This document shows positions 11,514 to 23,099 of a stretch of DNA of 64,000 nucleotides, piece by piece. This DNA is from Anastatus disparis. Lineage: Eukaryota > Arthropoda > Insecta > Hymenoptera > Eupelmidae. Position 1 is the first letter of the stretch; the number at the start of each line of letters is the position of its first letter. The stretch spans positions 62,001 to 126,000 of the forward strand of contig JAFFSR010000309.1 in the NCBI GenBank assembly GCA_017163975.1, read 5' to 3'. The translations under genes and the position numbers were made by a program. The notes beneath the pieces are model-generated. The model was not told the origin of the DNA. It ran no database searches and worked only from the letters and a program-made list of their open reading frames with translations.

Positions 11514-13832
11514 TTAAGAAGGGGCCGAACTATCTGTCTTTGTCCAATAGCGTTTTTCATCATTTATGTAAACACTATCCGGTATAACAAGAAAAAAATA
11601 GCAGCCCCCGCTAGATATTAGTATAATAAGTAAATTTTGTAATAACAACCAAATTTTTTACCGCATAGTTTTTGACTAATTAGAGACCTACTAGCAATGA
11701 GTCAAACTTTCTGAAGTGGGCCACTAAAAATCGAGTGGTTGAATTTAATATAATTTTTCACAGATAATTGAAGGTTTATATGTCAAAATCAATGTCTTAA
11801 AATATTTTTGGAAAATTTCAATTTTTGAAATATTTATAAACAAATGAATTTTTTTTCGCTATTTTGATAAAATAGTGATTTCTCAGCAACTATTCGATAA
11901 AAATTAACGAAATTTGGTTTACATATGTATTAATACTAATAGAATAATATACTAAAAACTTTTTTTATAAAAACCGAAAATTATTTTAAAAAAAACCATT
12001 TTGCAATAAGCTATTGAAAATTTATTCAACTTCTCCTAAGGCTAGGAAATTTTTTCAGGGGGGATTTGATTTGTAAAGCATTAAACTAAAAATACGTGGA
12101 AGAAAATTTTAGTGCACTTGATTAGAAAAATAATTATGCATTTTTAAATATTGGAGTATGAGCGCAGACTGACTGGTTTTTGGCTTGTAAAATGAAAACT
12201 ACTAAGAGAATTACTATGGTGTCAATAGAAAATTTGTAGAAAATTAAATTATTAAGAAAATGAGAGGTCAAGCGATCTGATCGGTTTATTAGAACCGAAA
12301 AAAATTTGGAAAAACGGGAGAATTTTTCGTTTTTTCAAAAATTCATAACTTTGTTATTTATGAAGATTAAGAGCTGAAATTTAGCATCGAAGTAAATAAT
12401 TATATCTTCTTTTAACGGTCCGAAGGCAGATACTATCGGATTATTAGTTTCTGCGCATTTGCAATTTTATTTTTTTACGTTTTTTTTTGTCAGGTTGTTA
12501 TTAATTTTTTAAAATCGTTGTACATACTTTTCCAAAACGGTTTTGAAAACTAGAAATAAAATACTATTAAACATAATTTTAAGTTTTTATTAAAATAGTG
12601 TAAAAATTTAAAAAAATTAAACGCTTCACGGCACGCGCCTGTATATCTATATTGCTTCCCCGTACATCCCCACTTTTTACTGTCCGTCGCATGCTCGGCC
12701 GTTTACATTGATGTTATATAGTGCATATTTCATAATAAACCCTTGGAATAATGTTTAATGGTATTTTATTTCTAGTTTTCAAAACCGCTTTTGAAAAGTA
12801 TGTACAACGATTTTAAACAGTAATAACCTGGCAAAAAAAGCGTAAAAAAAATAAAAATTGCAAATGCGCAGAAACTAATAATCCGATAGTATCTGCCTTC
12901 GGACCGTTGAAAGAAGATATAATTATTTACTTCGATGCCAAATTTCAGCTCTTAATCTTCATAAATAACAAAGTTATGAATTTTTTAAAAAAAACGAAAA
13001 ATTCTCCCGTTTTTCCAAATTTTTTTCGGTTCTAATAAACCGATCAGATCGCTTGACCTCTCATTTTCTTGATAATTTAATTTTCTACAAATTTTCTATT
13101 GACACCATAGTAATTCTCTTAGTAGTTTTCATTTTACAAGCCAAAAACCAGTCAGTCTGCGCTCATACTCCAATATTTAAAAATGCATAATTATTTTTCT
13201 AATCAAGTGCACTAAAATTTTCTTCCACGTATTTTTAGTTTAATGCTTTACAAATCAAATCCCCCCTGAAAAAATTTCCTAGCCTTAGGAGAAGTTGAAT
13301 AAATTTTCAATAGCTTATTGCAAAATGGTTTTTTTTAAAATAATTTTCGGTTTTTATAAAAAAAGTTTTTAGTATATTATTCTATAAGTATTAATACATA
13401 TGTAAACCAAATTTCGTTAATTTTTATCGAATAGTTGCTGAGAAATCACTATTTTATCAAAATAGCGAAAAAAAATTCATTTGTTTATAAATATTTCAAA
13501 AATTGAAATTTTCCAAAAATATTTTAAGACATTGATTTTGACATATAAACCTTCAATTATCTGTGAAAAATTATATTAAATTCAACTACTCGATTTTTAG
13601 TGGCCCACTTCAGAAAGTTTGACTCAATCTAGAATATAACCTATCTTTTTTTGGTAGGTCTCTAATTATTTAAAAACTACGCAGTGAAAAAATTTGGTTG
13701 TTATTACAAAATTTACTTATTATACTAATATCTAGCGGGGGCTGCTATTTTTTTCTTGTTATACCGGATAGTGTTTACATAAATGATGAAAAACGCTATT
13801 AGACAAAGACAGATAGTTCGGCCCCTTCTTAA
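11514..13832. mobile_element. TTAA MITE (GAAGGGGCCGAAC family) carrying a 1.93-kb nested element
   Basis: The left end reads TTAAGAAGGGGCCGAAC and the right end is its exact inverse, with TTAA at 11514-11517 and 13829-13832. Two short empty relatives (53028-53412 and 58524-58912) show the uninterrupted centre, CTAGCAATCTAGAATATAAC. Here that centre is split after GCAAT at 11698, and the sequence resumes with AATCTAG at 13626. The outer element is therefore a standard 389-bp-class MITE opened by a later insertion. Confidence 0.9.
11699..13625. mobile_element. 1.93-kb fold-back element, AAT target duplication
   Basis: The element opens GAGTCAAACTTTCTGAAG and closes with the inverse. Arms of about 873 bp (11699-12571) and 875 bp (12751-13625) are nearly perfect inverse copies around a unique core of about 180 bp. 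The core is relatively GC-rich, with ACGGCACGCGCCTG and CCGTCGCATGCTCGGCCG. A three-base AAT lies on each side (11696-11698 and 13626-13628). No open frame of note occurs, so it is non-autonomous. The high arm identity implies a recent origin or arm-to-arm gene conversion (inference). Confidence 0.88.
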
Positions 13833-14387
13833 GGCTGATTCCATTTCAAATCGAACAGTCAGTATACACTCAAGTCACCAATTACTGCGCTAATGGAGTA
13901 TGTTATTCTACCCTAAAAATAAGGGTATACGTATTTTTTTATTTTGCTGAAATATCAAAATTGCATCAGATATGCACTTTTGAAAATTGCATACAAAAAC
14001 TAAATGTTAAAACTGAAAATGTTGAGAATAACTTTAGAGAGCTATCGTTTTACCAATTTCCAATGAATTTTGATAAACCTTTTTTTATTTTATTTCGTTT
14101 TGCGCCCTCTTCAACTCCGTGCAAGAAATTAAAAAAAAAACTAAAAAATGACTGAGATATATGCATTTTACCAAAAAATGCACTTTTTATGCACATGCAT
14201 TTTTCTCGAAAAGGCCATTTTTTTTTGCTGAAATTTTTTTTGCTGATAGAGGACCAAAATACCTATCTAATAGTACTTGTTTGATCCCGAGTTTTTTGGT
14301 TTGGAGCGAGAAAAAAATTCACAAATTTTGTTGGTGAAAAATGCTTGTATATACGTTCGGAAGTCTTAAGCAGTCGACATTTAAATA

Positions 14388-16664
14388 TTATCCTTCGTTT
14401 AGCATTATCCAGGAACAACGACGTGGACGTAGAAGGATTCTGTTCCCTTCGGGGTGCTTTTTTAGAGAGAGTTCCCCTTGCCTCTCACTGTTGGGATGCG
14501 TCAAAAAAATAATTATAGATAATTTTTTTTTTTTATTTTTGCGCTTATTATTTTTAGTTTTAAATGTAGTCTCACGACGCTTGGCTTTTTTTTTCTTGTT
14601 TTTCACTTCATTTAGTGCATGTATAGCTGTCCTGCCAATAAATATATGTGATTTTAATTCCCCAAGTTTTTTTAACCACATATGACTTTTTTGAATTCCA
14701 TTATATTTAGAAACCCCACTCCATTCAATATTTTTCTTTTTTCTAAATCTTTCAATCTCATTTATTGGTAGTAAAATGATTTTTATTGCATTGGTGTAAC
14801 TTTGAACCCAATTTATAAAATCGTCAGCATTTTGTATCGATTCTTCATGAACTCTTTTCAAGTTATGTGAAGTAGCATAATGCTTTAGAACCCCACCTAT
14901 TCCATTAACGGCTCCTTTCCCATGACCAGTCGCAGAAAATAACCATTTCATTTCATAAAACCAATGTTTGAATTCATGTAGTTGAAAACGATTTTTAAAT
15001 TGGCTTGGAGCTCCATCTGATATGATAGTGACTTTAGTAACTAAATAATTCTTTTTCATAAGATCGATAATTTTATTTATTGCTAGCAGTGCATATGCAG
15101 TATCATGCTTTTTGTCGTCACTAACTATCGCAAAACTTTGTGTTATCTCTCCTTGGTAACAGACTGCAGTAAAAATAGAAATTTGGTTATTTACCCAATG
15201 ATTTCCTTGAACCGCTTTATTATTTATTACAGACCAATTTTCTGCAAAGTCAACGTGGATGATTAACTTAGTAGGATCAGCTTTACCTTCTTCTTTTTCT
15301 TTTTTTATAGCTTCACGTTGAATATTTTTTATGTATATATGAGTACTTGCTTTCAATGCGCAGATTGAAAGTTTTTCTTTAAAAACTGTTAAGCTTATTG
15401 TTTGTTTAATAAGATTACCATTATCCCACAAAGCAAACGTAATTTCATCTTCACAATTTTGTTTCAGTTTTAACAATTCTAATGTGATACCCGCACCACC
15501 GGGACAATCTTTGCATTCTTGCAAGAAACATGAATCAGATGGTTCAGAACACAACATTGTGTTAGTTATTTCTGAACGAATTGAATCTAATTCGGAATTC
15601 TTATCGCCTCTAAAACGAATCAAACTTGTAAGAAACAGTTCAAAATTTTCGCAATGTACACAAAGACAAGCTTCCTTCACAGGGCTAGTTAAGACGAAAC
15701 TTGGTCTTAGACTATAGAATTTCGATTTTCCTATTTGTAAGTTTGGATTTTCTTTTCTTAATTGACTATATGTTTCTTTTAAGCTTCGAGTAAGAAACCG
15801 TTTGACTTTTTTAGTTTTTGTGTTATTAATTTTAACAGTTACGACATCAGATTTATTTGGACTTTGTCTACTACAATTAAAATCATCATTTAAAAAATAT
15901 TCCATAACGATATTTTTTGTGCTTTCATCAATAGGATGATCAGTATATAAATCTGGCTCCGAATAAACTCCTTTATTTTTCACGAGATTTCTTGATTTAT
16001 TTATCATATACTCGCTTATATTCGGGAATAGTGAGCAAACTTTTATTTTGCTTAATTTTGAAGGTAGTAGAGTTAGAAGTTTTATTTTCTCCGAAATAGA
16101 AGAGCATTTTTCTAAAACCAATTTAAAATTTTCTAAAAATTCATTCCAATAGTTTTCAGTGGAATTTTCGTCCGATTCTATTGATTCAACTAAAATGTTA
16201 TACGCATCTTCTAATTTACTTCCAACAGTAGCAGAAAAAGCTGAAATTAAGGATTTTTTCTTTTTAGATACGTAATTTCCTCTAAAATTTTCAGGTATTG
16301 CAGTTTTTCTTTTTAGGGGTGAGATGCATTCAGGTAAAACTGAATTAATACTCTCGTTTAATTCCTCTATTCGTTCGGGTGTCTTCGGAATAAAATCATC
16401 ATCTCTTCCGCTAAAAAGTTCAGTGATTTCATTTTCAGATATAGACTCAAGATCACTTAAAATCATTTTTGATATGCGTTTATGGCAATTTTTACATACA
16501 TTAGTAGATGGCAATATATTTAAATCTGGATGAAGCTGTGCCAAATTAATGGCTAAATCTTCCAACGGTCTAAAACGTGAATTACTGCTCATATAAACTA
16601 CCTTTTTATGCATTTGAAAAAAATCTGAACATGAAATTCTTTTAGAAGAGTAAATTTCGGACAT
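14388..16664 (-). CDS. Putative DDE-type transposase of the TTAA transposon
   Basis: The 758-residue frame has no stop and begins at an ATG about 0.9 kb inside the right inverted repeat. Candidate zinc ligands are Cys57/Cys60 (CKNCHKR), Cys333/335/338 (ACLCVHC) and Cys379/384/387 (CKDCPGG). A likely catalytic core starts at IIHVDFAENW (Asp472), continues with QGNHW, then IISDGAPSQFKNRF (Asp550) and ATGHGKGAVNGIGG (580-591). This order of VDFxEN, DGxxSQFKN and HGKGxxxGIGG recurs in multi-copy transposase-like proteins of invertebrates, from memory. The third acidic residue is not identified; where I recall Asp in relatives, this copy has Asn587. The tail from about residue 689 is very lysine-rich and could be a nuclear signal. 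The stop lies close to the left inverted repeat, so the gene fills the element. Function is inferred, not shown. Confidence 0.75.
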   Translation of the reverse strand: MSEIYSSKRISCSDFFQMHKKVVYMSSNSRFRPLEDLAINLAQLHPDLNILPSTNVCKNCHKRISKMILSDLESISENEITELFSGRDDDFIPKTPERIEELNESINSVLPECISPLKRKTAIPENFRGNYVSKKKKSLISAFSATVGSKLEDAYNILVESIESDENSTENYWNEFLENFKLVLEKCSSISEKIKLLTLLPSKLSKIKVCSLFPNISEYMINKSRNLVKNKGVYSEPDLYTDHPIDESTKNIVMEYFLNDDFNCSRQSPNKSDVVTVKINNTKTKKVKRFLTRSLKETYSQLRKENPNLQIGKSKFYSLRPSFVLTSPVKEACLCVHCENFELFLTSLIRFRGDKNSELDSIRSEITNTMLCSEPSDSCFLQECKDCPGGAGITLELLKLKQNCEDEITFALWDNGNLIKQTISLTVFKEKLSICALKASTHIYIKNIQREAIKKEKEEGKADPTKLIIHVDFAENWSVINNKAVQGNHWVNNQISIFTAVCYQGEITQSFAIVSDDKKHDTAYALLAINKIIDLMKKNYLVTKVTIISDGAPSQFKNRFQLHEFKHWFYEMKWLFSATGHGKGAVNGIGGVLKHYATSHNLKRVHEESIQNADDFINWVQSYTNAIKIILLPINEIERFRKKKNIEWSGVSKYNGIQKSHMWLKKLGELKSHIFIGRTAIHALNEVKNKKKKAKRRETTFKTKNNKRKNKKKKLSIIIFLTHPNSERQGELSLKKHPEGNRILLRPRRCSWIMLNEG

Positions 16665-16918
16665 TGTTATTTCACAATTTTGTTGAATTTTTCACAAGCC
16701 CGAGAAGCACCTTTCAAAGCAGCCGTAAAAATAACTAGCTTCTATATAACAGTTCTAATAGGCTGTTTTGGTTACGCGATGTATTTGTCCGCGAGTTAGC
16801 CTCCTATTCTTTGTACATCGAAACATACATAATATAGATATACACGAATAAAATTCTTTTTTTTCATGTTTAAATATTTATTTTTATATTACGAATTTAC
16901 ACATATATATTAGTTATA

Positions 16919-17489
16919 TATGTCCTTTGGCCGTATTCAGGTGGAATATGAATCGAGGACAATGTTTGTCGCTTGAGCTGAAATTGCCGAGGGCGCGCGA
17001 AGCGCGCCCGAGGTAGATTTCTGCTCAAGCGGCAAACATTGTTCGAGATTCAGATTCCACCTGAATAAACGGCCAAAGGACATAGATGATTTTATGTCCG
17101 AAGTAGGCCGTATGAGAAAATATAACTTATTAGTTCAAAATATTAATCTTTTTTTCAATACTTTTAAAATTAAATTTTAGTTCTATTGATTTTTTCTTTT
17201 GTTTCTTAGATTGACATTTTGTAATGAGTATAGCTGCTGTCGAAGCGCGAGTCATTTTTTTTTCACTAACCTACGTTCAATATGATTGCTCTCTGACATA
17301 TTGAACGAAACATAGTAGGATCGGTGATGCCATATTGATTTCTCCTGAGACATATTGAGTCTCAATATGTCTCAGGAAGACATATAATTCTTGCAATAAG
17401 TCGTGGAGCGCGTCTGAGACATATGGGATGCCAATACAAATTTAGCATGCTCTTTACATACTGACACGAATACGGCCTACGAGGACATA
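16919..17489. mobile_element. Two hairpin MITEs in tandem inside the transposon
   Basis: Unit 1 (16919-17084) opens TATGTCCTTTGGCCGTATTC and ends with GGCCAAAGGACATA, with a GC-rich tip (GGGCGCGCGAAGCGCGCCC). Unit 2 (17093-17489) opens TATGTCCGAAGTAGGCCGTA and ends TACGGCCTACGAGGACATA. The four ends share TATGTCC and GGCCGTAT, so the two units belong to related families or form one compound element. Neither codes. Confidence 0.75.
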
Positions 17490-18078
17490 AATATATATAT
17501 ATATATCACTATTGATGCTATATACATGCATACAAATGTAAACAAATGATGAGCCAAGCATACGACAGTGTTTGAATGCAGACTGCTTAAGACTTCCGAA
17601 CGTATATACAAGCATTTTTCACCAACAAAATTTGTGAATTTTTTTCTCGCTCCAAACCAAAAAACCCGGGATCAAACAAGTACTATTAGATAGGTATTTT
17701 GGTCCTCTATCAGCAAAAAAAATTTCAGCAAAAAAAAAAATGGCCTTTTCGAGAAAAATGCATGTGCATAAAAAGTGCATTTTTTGGTAAAATGCATATA
17801 TCTCAGTCATTTTTTAGTTTTTTTTTTAAATTTCTTGCACGGAGTTGAAGAGGGCTCAAAACGAAATAAAATAAAAAAAGGTTTATCAAAATTCATTGGA
17901 AATTCGTAAAACGATAGCTCTCTAAAGTTATTCTCAACATTTTCAGTTTTAATAATAAATTTTTAAAGAAATAAATTTATTAATTCATTAATTCTTTTAT
18001 ATTTTACGAAAAATTTATAGTGAAGTAGATAAACTAAAGCTAAAATATTTAATATAATAATTAAATATTTTTTTTCAG

Positions 18079-20059
18079 ATGTCTTTTGTGTTCAAGATAT
18101 GGTCGGTTTTGAGAGATAAAAAAATGCCAGTCTTTCTTATAGATACTCCAAATTTATTGAAAAAATTGATTAAGAAAGCCAGTATACAGTTAAATATATG
18201 AGGGACAGTTTTAGTTTTGGAATAAGATGGGATTGCCGTTACTGAGGATGAAGCTTTAAAATTATTGCACAATGAAGTTTTTATTTTACTCAGTGAAAAT
18301 CAAAATTACATAGATAAAGATATATTTTTATTACGACCGATAAATGATGAGAACTTTGTTCCAAATTTTAATAACGATATTTTTCCAACACATAAGACAA
18401 TGATTGAAAAAGCAAATATTGCAGGAGGGTGTTATAAAACCATAATTACAGGCAATATGGTTTCCGAATTTGAAAATGAATCAAATAAATCAGGAAACCA
18501 CATTCAGAAACAATTAAACTCTATTAATAGAGAAACATCGACGTCACCTTCTTCGCTTCAGTCAGTTTCGGCACATTTAGATGAAAGACCACCATTGGAC
18601 TTAGAAAATTTTAAAATACCGTTGTTACGTTTAAAACGTCAGACACTTCAAGGTTTGGGAGATAAAAAAAAAAGATCCAAAAATCGCAAAAGATGTTGTA
18701 CAAACTGTTGTTGAAGAAATGCGTTTTATCACAAAACATATTCCAAAACGATTTTTTGAAAAAGTAGGAACTGAATCGATACATAAATATCTAGAAACTT
18801 TTGAAGATAAAAAAGATGACGGTAGTCGACGAGGTACTGGTATAGCTACAATCATATCTAGATTACAAAATCATAATAATTATGAAAATAAAGTAAAACA
18901 ACGAAAATCACTAACAGCATCATTGAATATACCACTAAAAAAACAAAAGCAACTCCAATCAATAAAATGTGGTTGTATACAATGGCAACCAGAGAAGTTA
19001 CCTGATGGTGAGACTAAAGAATCCCAAGAGGATAAAAGAATATACCTATTAAATTTTCAAAACTCAGATTCAGAGCAAGAAAAAATACTATTAGCTTTCA
19101 AAAATATATATACTTCACAAAGAATGTTTTTAAATAATTTAGATATATCTTTCAATGATATACAAGAAAAATGGCCTTGTTTGTTAAATGAAAAGTTTGT
19201 ATTTGAACATTTTTCAATTTTAACAGGAATTTCAGTTATTGATGCTGAAGAAAAATTTCTTTAAGACTTTGATAAAATATTAACTTTAGGTATTATGAAA
19301 AAATATATTACAGATAAAGCTACTGATGAAGAAGATCAAGCGATGAAAACAATTAATATATTGCTTAAACAATTCAAGGAAGACGATGGACAACTATTTC
19401 AAACAATTGAGGTGAAAATAGTAATAATAAAATTAAGTCTGATTTTGTTAAATGTATTTATTTGATTTATATTTTGTATTTATACTTTGCAGGAAACTGT
19501 AGATGTTAACTCTCTTGAAGTATTTATGCCAGAACCTTGTATTATAATTATAGGTAAGAAAAGTATACAGTCATTTAGTCATGTACTTACTCCTAGTAAA
19601 ACTTAGTTCAATTTTATAATATTTGTGTTCATTTTAATAATTGATTGTCTAATTTTATTCTGTTACAGATTCAACACCTAAAAATTACATAATAATCGTC
19701 AATTTTACTTATCTTTGTTCAGTCAACAATATTGTTCGCGCGACTTCATTGATGTTAGCATTATATTTTGTACTTAATCGTATACGTATCCACGATGCAG
19801 TAGTTGTTTCTTAGAATTTATACAGATGCAATTTTTTAATATGTATCCCTTGGATGGTACTACAAGAAGTAAAGATAGCAAAGTTACAAAGAAAGTCAAT
19901 ATATTACTCAATCAGTTAGCCAAAGTCATTCCCGATGATAATATTAATGTAGCAGATCTTTATCCTTTCGATTTAAATAACAGTTCTGAAGATAAAAGTA
20001 GGGAAGCACCTATCGATATTATGAAAGAAAATGATTCATTCAATATCAATAATATATAG
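18079..20059 (+). pseudogene. Decayed intron-containing gene resembling CIDE-N domain proteins
   Basis: An ATG at 18079 directly follows TTTTTTTTCAG, so an upstream exon is possible. The first ~70 residues fit the CIDE-N pattern: a basic start (VFKIWSVLRDKK), a leucine/lysine helix, then GTVLVLE, DGIAVTEDEA and HNEVFILLSENQ. Stops occur near residues 40 and 47. A run of A at about 18663-18672 shifts the frame, and a stop lies at 19262-19264. Exon 1 ends at 19411 (donor GTGAAA), an intron runs to 19492 (TTTGCAG), a 61-bp exon follows to 19553 (donor GTAAGA), and the next acceptor TTACAG ends at 19668. The last exon includes ATSLMLALYFVLN, then after a frame change QFFNMYPLDGTTRSKDSKV, ending at 20059. 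The domain order matches multi-copy uncharacterised animal proteins I recall. The role of the intact family is unknown to me. Confidence 0.55.
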
Positions 20060-20362
20060 ATTTCACATAGCAAAATTAATTTTTTCCTTAAAATATTTTA
20101 CAAAGAATTAATATACTATTATTGAGATTAAATGTTCAATTAATAAAAATAATTTTTTGTTGTTTGTGGACTTCTAGCGTCTGTGATCATAAATCTAGTG
20201 AAAGTAAGAAGATGTTAACCAGATCTCAATGTAATACCAAAACTGCAATTATCATTGCAAATAATAAAAGAAATATGCAATGGATTATTTAAAGATCAAG
20301 ATTAGTAATATATTCTATAGTGAATACATTCAGCAATACATTTGCATATTTTCTTCTTTATA

Positions 20363-21291
20363 TTAAGGTGGATCATTTGTTCCCGATGATATTTTGTAAA
20401 CCTGAAAGTTTTTGACGAAACTTTACTATAATAATCTTGAAACACCCATCTTTTCATTGGTATAATAAAAACATAAGGTAAACCATCAAAATCTCAAGTA
20501 ATCAATGTCTGAAAAAAAGATATTATACACACGCGTAAATGGAAAAAATGATGATTTATGCATAAAGTTGATTATAACTTTTTTGTTACTTAAAAGTTTT
20601 TGATAAAAAAAGTATGGAAGACAGACGATTTAATAACGATTATAATATGATCGAAGAAAAAGGGAGTAAACGATGTAAATAAAGAGAAATTAAGTGTAAA
20701 AGTTTAAAATATTTGATTAACGTAGAATCGAGTGAATCAGCTGGTATATACTGCGCATGCGTGATAATCCTAAGACGCTTAGAGTGCATGTATACATATT
20801 ACGAAGTCAATTGTATACTGCCGTGTTAAGTAAAAACTTACATAAGTGACATTTCAATGGAAAATAAATTTTTTCTATCAATAGATCCGATAAAAAAAAT
20901 AGCCTATTAAATGAGTAAAAAAAAAAGTTGTTTCAAATTTTTCGCTAAAAAATGAGGAAATAAAGATTACTTAAGTATTGAAAAATTAAAAATTGGATCG
21001 AACAAAATTGATATTATTTCACTTTATCACTTTTATTTATTTTACACTAATGTAAGTTTTTACTTAACACGGCAGTATGGTGCCGTATATAAGTAAATAA
21101 TCACAAGGGGCTTTTCAAGAAAAAAAAATTTTTTTCTACACATTTGCTTATACAATGATTTTTGTTTTCAAAATAATAATAGTTATAATTGAGACATATA
21201 GAGTGTATAAATTTATAAAAATTTGTAATAATACAAATACCACCAAGGGACCCAAAACATGATACGATCTTACATGCATGATCCACCTTAA
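20363..21291. mobile_element. TTAA MITE (GGTGGATCAT family) with a nested TA MITE
   Basis: The left end TTAAGGTGGATCAT (20363) matches the inverse of the right end ATGATCCACCTTAA (to 21291). The two TTAA copies are the likely target duplication. The interior is AT-rich and non-coding, and is opened at 20816 by a second element. The 66-codon frame at 21101-21301 runs across the right end and is not credible. Confidence 0.8.
20816..21077. mobile_element. Tc1/mariner-like MITE nested in the TTAA MITE
   Basis: TA at 20816-20817 and 21076-21077 flank inverted ends of 26 bp or more, opening CTGCCGTGTTAAGTAAAAAC and closing with its inverse. The TA duplication and CTGCCG-type end fit a mariner-type non-autonomous element (inference from structure only). 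Confidence 0.8.
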
Positions 21292-21689
21292 TGTATTTCA
21301 AAATATATTTAAAAATGTTATGTAAAAAATAATATTTTATAGAATTTTTTATGAAAAAAATAAAAAATTATCATGATGATAATTTTTGAATAACAACTTT
21401 AGTTAAAAAAAAGTCATTGATTGTATTTTTTAAATTTTCATAAAAAAATTATAATTTTGAAGGTTGTAAATTTCTTATATTATAATGAATAATTATTTCA
21501 ATAAAAAATTTAGTTTATTTTAGATCCACGTTTAGTTCAATGATTCATCTTCAAATTTTTTTATTGCGCAAGTTATTTTTTTATTTACTAAAAGTTAATT
21601 ATTATTAATAAAATAACATTTCTTTATGCATAATTTCATTAAAATTTAAAATCTTCTTGTTAAATTACTAATTCAACTTAACTTACATT

Positions 21690-22200
21690 TTACTTTCAAT
21701 TTGCAAAGTTAATAAATTCTAGTAATTTCTTTTCTTTTAATACTTTTATAAAAAGTACATTCTAATCTGTACATTCGACAGTGATTAATAGTTTTACTAT
21801 CTATTAGTAAAGTTTCGATCTACGATAAATTTTAATATCGACTTATAAAAGAAATACTTTTAATTTACAAAGTTACTAATTTCTAGTAATTTCTTTTCTT
21901 TTAATACTTTTATAAAAAGTACATTCTAATCTGTACATTCGACAGTGATTAATAGTTTTACTATCTATTAGTAAAGTTTCGATCTACGATAAATTTTAAT
22001 ATCGACTTATAAAAGAAATACTTTTAATTTACAAAGTTACTAATTTCTAGTAATTTCTTTTCTTTCAATACTTTTATGAAAAGTACATTCTAATCTGTAC
22101 ATTCGCCAGAGATTAATAGTTTTACTATCTATTAGTAAAGTTGCGATCTACGTTGGATTTTTATATCGACTTATAAAAGCATTACCTTCAATTAATAACT
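21690..22200. repeat. 164-bp tandem repeat, about three copies
   Basis: The motif AGTAATTTCTTTTCTTT begins at 21721, 21885 and 22049, giving an exact period of 164 bp. Each unit contains a self-complementary CATTCTAATCTGTACATTCG block and an ATAGTTTTACTATCTATTAG hairpin. The first two units are nearly identical and the third is more diverged. The array lies directly downstream (minus strand) of the retroelement's last frame, so it may be its 3' non-coding region. No LTR ends were recognised. Confidence 0.85.
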
Positions 22201-22331
22201 TTGATAGTTACTAGTAATATCACTGTTCTGAGACTAGGTTACAAAAATTACTACTCTATGATTGTAATTTTACAAAGCAATTTTTTATAGTGAAGTTAAC
22301 TTATTAACAATTATATTGGGTCGAATGAATT

Positions 22332-23024
22332 TCAAATTAATTTGACAATTTTTAGTAAGGTCAAACATTTAAGAAAAAACCCGTCAGAACAATGATTTAG
22401 AAATCCCAATATATTTGTTTTACAGTATAAACAAATGCCACTTATGCAAACAAAAATTAAGTGATAGCGAGAAAAATTAATTTTTTTTTTATTTTTAAGG
22501 TAAACTTTATTATTTTGGTAATCTTGATTGTTGTTGTGCAGATAATCTATTGCGCATTGAAGTGGATCTGCTATAATAGCGGTCATGGTTTGGTCTACCC
22601 TTATTTTAGGGTGTTGGTCATTGTCTTGGTGAGACATTTCGTTGGTCACTTGATCTATATGATCTTGATGTTGCTTAAAACTTCCGTTTTGCAGTAGTAT
22701 CGGTTTATTAGTAAATATCTTAAGGTGATTCAGCTTGATCTTCTTAGTGATTTGGTTTTTGGTCTGATTAGAGGGGTTGGGTCGGTCGTAGGTAGAAGGC
22801 ATCACCAAATCGAAATTATGTATACAGTTTTTGACATGTTGGGAATACTGCTTAAGCTTAATGGACCTTTTGCACAAGGTACATTCTTTTGTTCCCTCTG
22901 GATTCACAAAGCTTTGGGGCTTGCTTAGTTGCATGTGTTGGGTTCGCTGGGCTTTGCAAATTAATGAATGGATATCCTTATATTTTTGAGTGATATCGTG
23001 TTCGCAAATAGTGCATCGTTCCAT
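22332..23024 (-). pseudogene. C2HC zinc-finger reading frame at the 3' end of the retroelement
   Basis: This 230-residue frame starts with two fingers of form C-x2-C-x12-H-x4-C (CTICEHDI...HSLIC and CTLCKRSI...HVKNC), about 45 residues apart. A polar, glutamine- and asparagine-rich stretch follows. The C-terminal part is probably run-on sequence. It overlaps, in another frame, the end of the RRM-like segment upstream. The two may once have formed one accessory protein downstream of env. Function unknown; nucleic-acid binding is the obvious inference. Confidence 0.5.
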
Positions 23025-23099
23025 TTTGTTGCTAGTGCAGTTAAGGAATTTTTGCGGATCCGCAAAACGCGCTCAATATTTTCGGTCAACTCTTCGAAA

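Larger units (their letters stand above)
14007..17952 (-). mobile_element. Apparently intact DNA transposon with 365-bp inverted repeats and TTAA ends
   Basis: The left end TTAAAACTGAAAATGTTGAG (14007) recurs inverted at the right end (to 17952). The inverted repeats run from about 14011 to 14375 and from 17581 to 17948, with a few differences such as CCGAG versus CCGGG. They enclose one 758-codon gene on the minus strand, plus a pair of hairpin MITEs at 16919-17489 upstream of that gene. TTAA duplications are typical of piggyBac and Kolobok superfamilies. The protein does not look like piggyBac, so a Kolobok-type or unnamed superfamily is the better guess. Confidence 0.85.

Noticed and set aside
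15484..16533. Plus-strand frames of 69-77 codons opposite the transposase gene
   Set aside because: They are antisense shadows of the 758-codon frame.
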